DNA of 64,000 bases, from contig JAFODP010000014.1 of the NCBI GenBank assembly GCA_017380635.1, positions 124,001 to 188,000 on the forward strand, in the 5' to 3' direction. Within the stretch, counting starts at the first letter, position 1. Every line of letters starts with the position of its first letter. The position numbers were made by a program, and so were the translations under genes. Positions 62,095 through 64,000 of the stretch are shown here, in pieces. The stretch is from Bacteroidales bacterium. Its GTDB lineage: Bacteria; Bacteroidota; Bacteroidia; Bacteroidales; UBA1402. The notes beneath the pieces are model-generated. The model was not told the DNA's origin. It worked only from the letters and a program-made list of their open reading frames with translations, and ran no database searches.

Positions 62095-63210
62095 TTATTT
62101 GATGATAATGGTTTCCAAAACTCTATTGATGTCGTCTTGGCTCAAAGCATGATGCATGGGCAGACAGATAACACTGTTTGCCATCTTGTGAGCATTGGGT
62201 AGGTTGTCGGGCGAGGCGGAATCCTCTCCTTGGTAGATAGAGAATTCTGAAATCAGAGGATAGAAATAGCGACGGCCGTTAACACCCTGTTCTTTCATCT
62301 TGAAATATAATTCGTCACGAGTTGAACCGTACTTTTCTTCATCGATGAAAATGGGAAAGTAGGAATAATTATGTTTTACTCCGGACAAGTCGTTCATGAA
62401 GCGGATACCTTCCGTTTCTTGTAGTGCTTCGCGATATTGCAACGCTACTTGGTGACGCGCTTCGATGGCTTTATCTACTTGGCGCAGGTTCAGAAGACCA
62501 TAGGCTGCACGAACCTCGTCCATTTTGGAGTTGATGCCTGGTGCCACCACTTCAGTTTCTCCTGCAAATCCAAAGTTCTTCAGAAAATCAATACGCTTTT
62601 TTGTTTCCTCGTCGTGAATAATCATAGCGCCGCCTTCGAGTGTGTTGTAGACTTTGGTTGCATGGAAACTGAGCGTTGACATGTCGCCTTCGTTCAGGAT
62701 GGAAGTTCCATTCTTCTTTACGCCAAAGGCGTGGGCAGCATCGTAAATTACTTTCAATCCATATTTATCTGCAATGTTTTGTATTTCTTTTGTATCGCAT
62801 GGCGTACCATACACGTGCACAGGCATGATGGCGGTGGTTCTTGGCGTGATGGCTGCTTCTATCTTTTTAGGATCAATATTTCCGGTATTAGGATCGATGT
62901 CTACAAATACAGGTTTGCATCCATTCCACCAAATGCAATGCGTAGTGGCTACAAAGCTATAGGGTGTGGTAATGACTTCGCCCGTGATTTTCAGTGCTTG
63001 CAGCGCGGTGAGCAAAGGTAATGTTCCGTTGGTGAACAGACTGACAAAAGGAACACCAAGATATTCGGCTAGTTCTTTTTCCAATTGCTTATGAAAAGAA
63101 CCATTGTTGGTGATCCATCGTTTGTCCCAAATTTGTTGGAGCATGTCGTGGAGTTCTTCCAAATCGGGCAGCAGTGGAGATGTGACGGTAATCAATTCCT
63201 TATTTGTCAT
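62095..63210 (-). CDS. DegT/DnrJ/EryC1/StrS sugar aminotransferase
   Basis: 371 residues from the ATG at 63208-63210. PLP Lys in LSFHATKVYNTLEGG near residue 180, LFTNGTLPLLTAL near 54 and YDAAHAFGV near 160 are the family marks. These enzymes aminate keto-sugars bound to dTDP or UDP; the closest style is that of dTDP-4-amino or 3-amino deoxysugar enzymes (VioA/FdtB-like). First gene of the ten-gene operon; the frame to 63276 begins upstream of the promoter and was rejected. Confidence 0.93.
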   Translation of the reverse strand: MTNKELITVTSPLLPDLEELHDMLQQIWDKRWITNNGSFHKQLEKELAEYLGVPFVSLFTNGTLPLLTALQALKITGEVITTPYSFVATTHCIWWNGCKPVFVDIDPNTGNIDPKKIEAAITPRTTAIMPVHVYGTPCDTKEIQNIADKYGLKVIYDAAHAFGVKKNGTSILNEGDMSTLSFHATKVYNTLEGGAMIIHDEETKKRIDFLKNFGFAGETEVVAPGINSKMDEVRAAYGLLNLRQVDKAIEARHQVALQYREALQETEGIRFMNDLSGVKHNYSYFPIFIDEEKYGSTRDELYFKMKEQGVNGRRYFYPLISEFSIYQGEDSASPDNLPNAHKMANSVICLPMHHALSQDDINRVLETIIIK

Positions 63211-63261
63211 ATAGTTTCGTTCAAAGTTGTTCGTAAGATTCTCTCGCGCACGCAATAAAGG

Positions 63262-63270
63262 CCAAAGATA
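63262..63270 (-). promoter_or_regulatory. Promoter -7 box for ten-gene operon
   Basis: Reads TATCTTTGG on the minus strand (TAnnTTTG), about 52 bases before the DegT-type gene ATG. Confidence 0.6.
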
Positions 63271-63520
63271 CTCCAATAATTTGATTTAGGCATCCTTTTG
63301 CGCTATTTATTTAGGGCGGTTGTGTCTATAGCAGTGGAGAGACAAGTCGGGCAAGCGATTCGATGTTTTTTTTGAAAAGGAACGATTGTTCCAAGATTTG
63401 GGTTCAATCAGACGACAGTCTTAAAATTAATAAGATATTATTTGCCAAACTTGGATGTTGAGTGATGGTATTTGGACTTTTTTAAAGTATTTTATGTAAA
63501 AACATTCAAGAAAATTGCTT

Positions 63521-63528
63521 TACCTTTG
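63521..63528 (+). promoter_or_regulatory. Promoter -7 box for 63562 gene
   Basis: TACCTTTG, a TAnnTTTG match, 33 bases before the ATG at 63562. Confidence 0.6.
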
Positions 63529-63561
63529 CGCGCTTTGTGTAAGATTTTTGTTGAAATTGAT

Positions 63562-63963
63562 ATGAGATTTTTTGTCAGGATGTTTGCTATGATGCTGGTT
63601 TGCGGGCTTTTGGCCTTTGCAGACAGCGTGGTGCATTTATCCTTGCAAGAAGATCTTGTCGCTTCGTGCCAAACTTCACAGACGCAGCAACTTATTTCGA
63701 CAGAAAACCATCAGAGCGAGGCGCTCGATTTTCCCAACGACGATTTGTTGTTGCCGGTGGAATACCAGCTGAGCATGACGATGCACAAGTTGGCTCACAA
63801 CTCCTTTAGAATCAGGTGTATCAAGAACTCTCATCTTAACCTTCATCTTCAATATCAAGAAATCAAACACTTTGCGGAGAATTTCCTGCGTCGTCTGTTT
63901 TTACAGTCGAAACGTTTTGCTCCGAATTTCCTGCTGACTTCCTATAGTATTTTCCGAATTTGA
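63562..63963 (+). CDS. Small exported protein, unknown
   Basis: 133 residues from the ATG at 63562, with a signal peptide (MRFFVRMFAMMLVCGLLAFA, cut near residue 21). The mature part is hydrophilic, with acidic NDDLLLP near residue 60, then a basic, aromatic C-terminus rich in Arg, Phe and His. No family recognised. The longer frame from 63472 starts before the promoter and was rejected. Confidence 0.6.
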   Translation: MRFFVRMFAMMLVCGLLAFADSVVHLSLQEDLVASCQTSQTQQLISTENHQSEALDFPNDDLLLPVEYQLSMTMHKLAHNSFRIRCIKNSHLNLHLQYQEIKHFAENFLRRLFLQSKRFAPNFLLTSYSIFRI

Positions 63964-64000
63964 TTTTGTCTTTATTTTGTTGACGGATGCTTTTCGTCCA

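Larger units (their letters stand above)
63211..63561. other. Divergent intergenic region, no gene
   Basis: About 350 bases between the glycan operon and the small secreted protein gene. It carries a leftward promoter (63262-63270) and a rightward one (63521-63528) and is A+T-rich in between. No reading frame with a family match, tRNA or strong hairpin is seen. Confidence 0.6.

Overview
The window looks like chromosomal DNA of a member of the order Bacteroidales (phylum Bacteroidota); the family cannot be fixed from the sequence alone. The evidence is the recurring TAnnTTTG(C) promoter box with a short leader and no Shine-Dalgarno site, the neighbourhood truB-uppP-DUF3098-ftsX, a PorT-type barrel, the fimbrillin/DUF5119/DUF3575 cluster and many lipoboxes of the form xxxC. 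No rRNA, phage, insertion sequence or CRISPR array was found. There are three tRNA genes (Arg-CCU, Asn-GUU, Glu-UUC).

Layout. 1-3930 (minus): envelope and tRNA-modification genes (truB fragment, uppP, DUF3098, ftsX, miaB, an acidic membrane-anchored protein). 4049-6069 (plus): acetyl-CoA hydrolase/CoA-transferase and shikimate kinase. 6160-9312: DUF1846 protein and, divergently, ComM. 9391-14252 (minus): a four-gene sugar operon, nucleotidyltransferase-galK-xylB-xylA. 14379-16961 (plus): cyclophilin, M16 peptidase, GNAT-like protein. 16968-23583 (minus): tRNA-Arg, recO, an outer-membrane barrel, a 1000-residue TPR protein, a DUF1295 membrane enzyme. 23859-27886: tRNA-Asn, S41 protease, tRNA-Glu, rpsT, a pseudouridine synthase, a probable short transcript and rsmE. 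27890-33645: PorT-like barrel, ferredoxin, lipoprotein, MBL/beta-CASP nuclease, argS, HU. 33917-41018 (plus): a tight six-gene operon (two rhomboids, EEP-family hydrolase, priA, a secreted protein, a CaCA exchanger). 41120-44279 (minus): DUF819 permease, lipoprotein nitroreductase, Xaa-Pro aminopeptidase. 44375-47933: phospholipid-type enzymes, an HD protein and a metal permease with a Cys/His heptad array. 48160-51415 (plus): a fimbrial cluster. 51538-52873: a secreted protein and a dehydrogenase-like protein without the usual catalytic residues.

52898-53250 carries a 126-bp tandem repeat with a hairpin whose pairing is kept while its sequence changes. 53281-63210 (minus) is a ten-gene, almost gapless operon that combines surface-glycan functions (flippase, one GT2, pyruvyl transferase, NeuD-type acyltransferase, sugar aminotransferase) with CoA chemistry (CitE-like lyase plus MaoC-like hydratase), an ATP-grasp ligase, a class I aminotransferase and an aspartate dehydrogenase. 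This is the most unusual block of the window: it has too few glycosyltransferases for an ordinary capsule locus and carries genes that could make an unusual acyl or amino-acyl building block.

Most start codons were set by combining the N-terminal family sequence with the position of the TAnnTTTG promoter; several longer reading frames begin upstream of the likely transcription start and were shortened.
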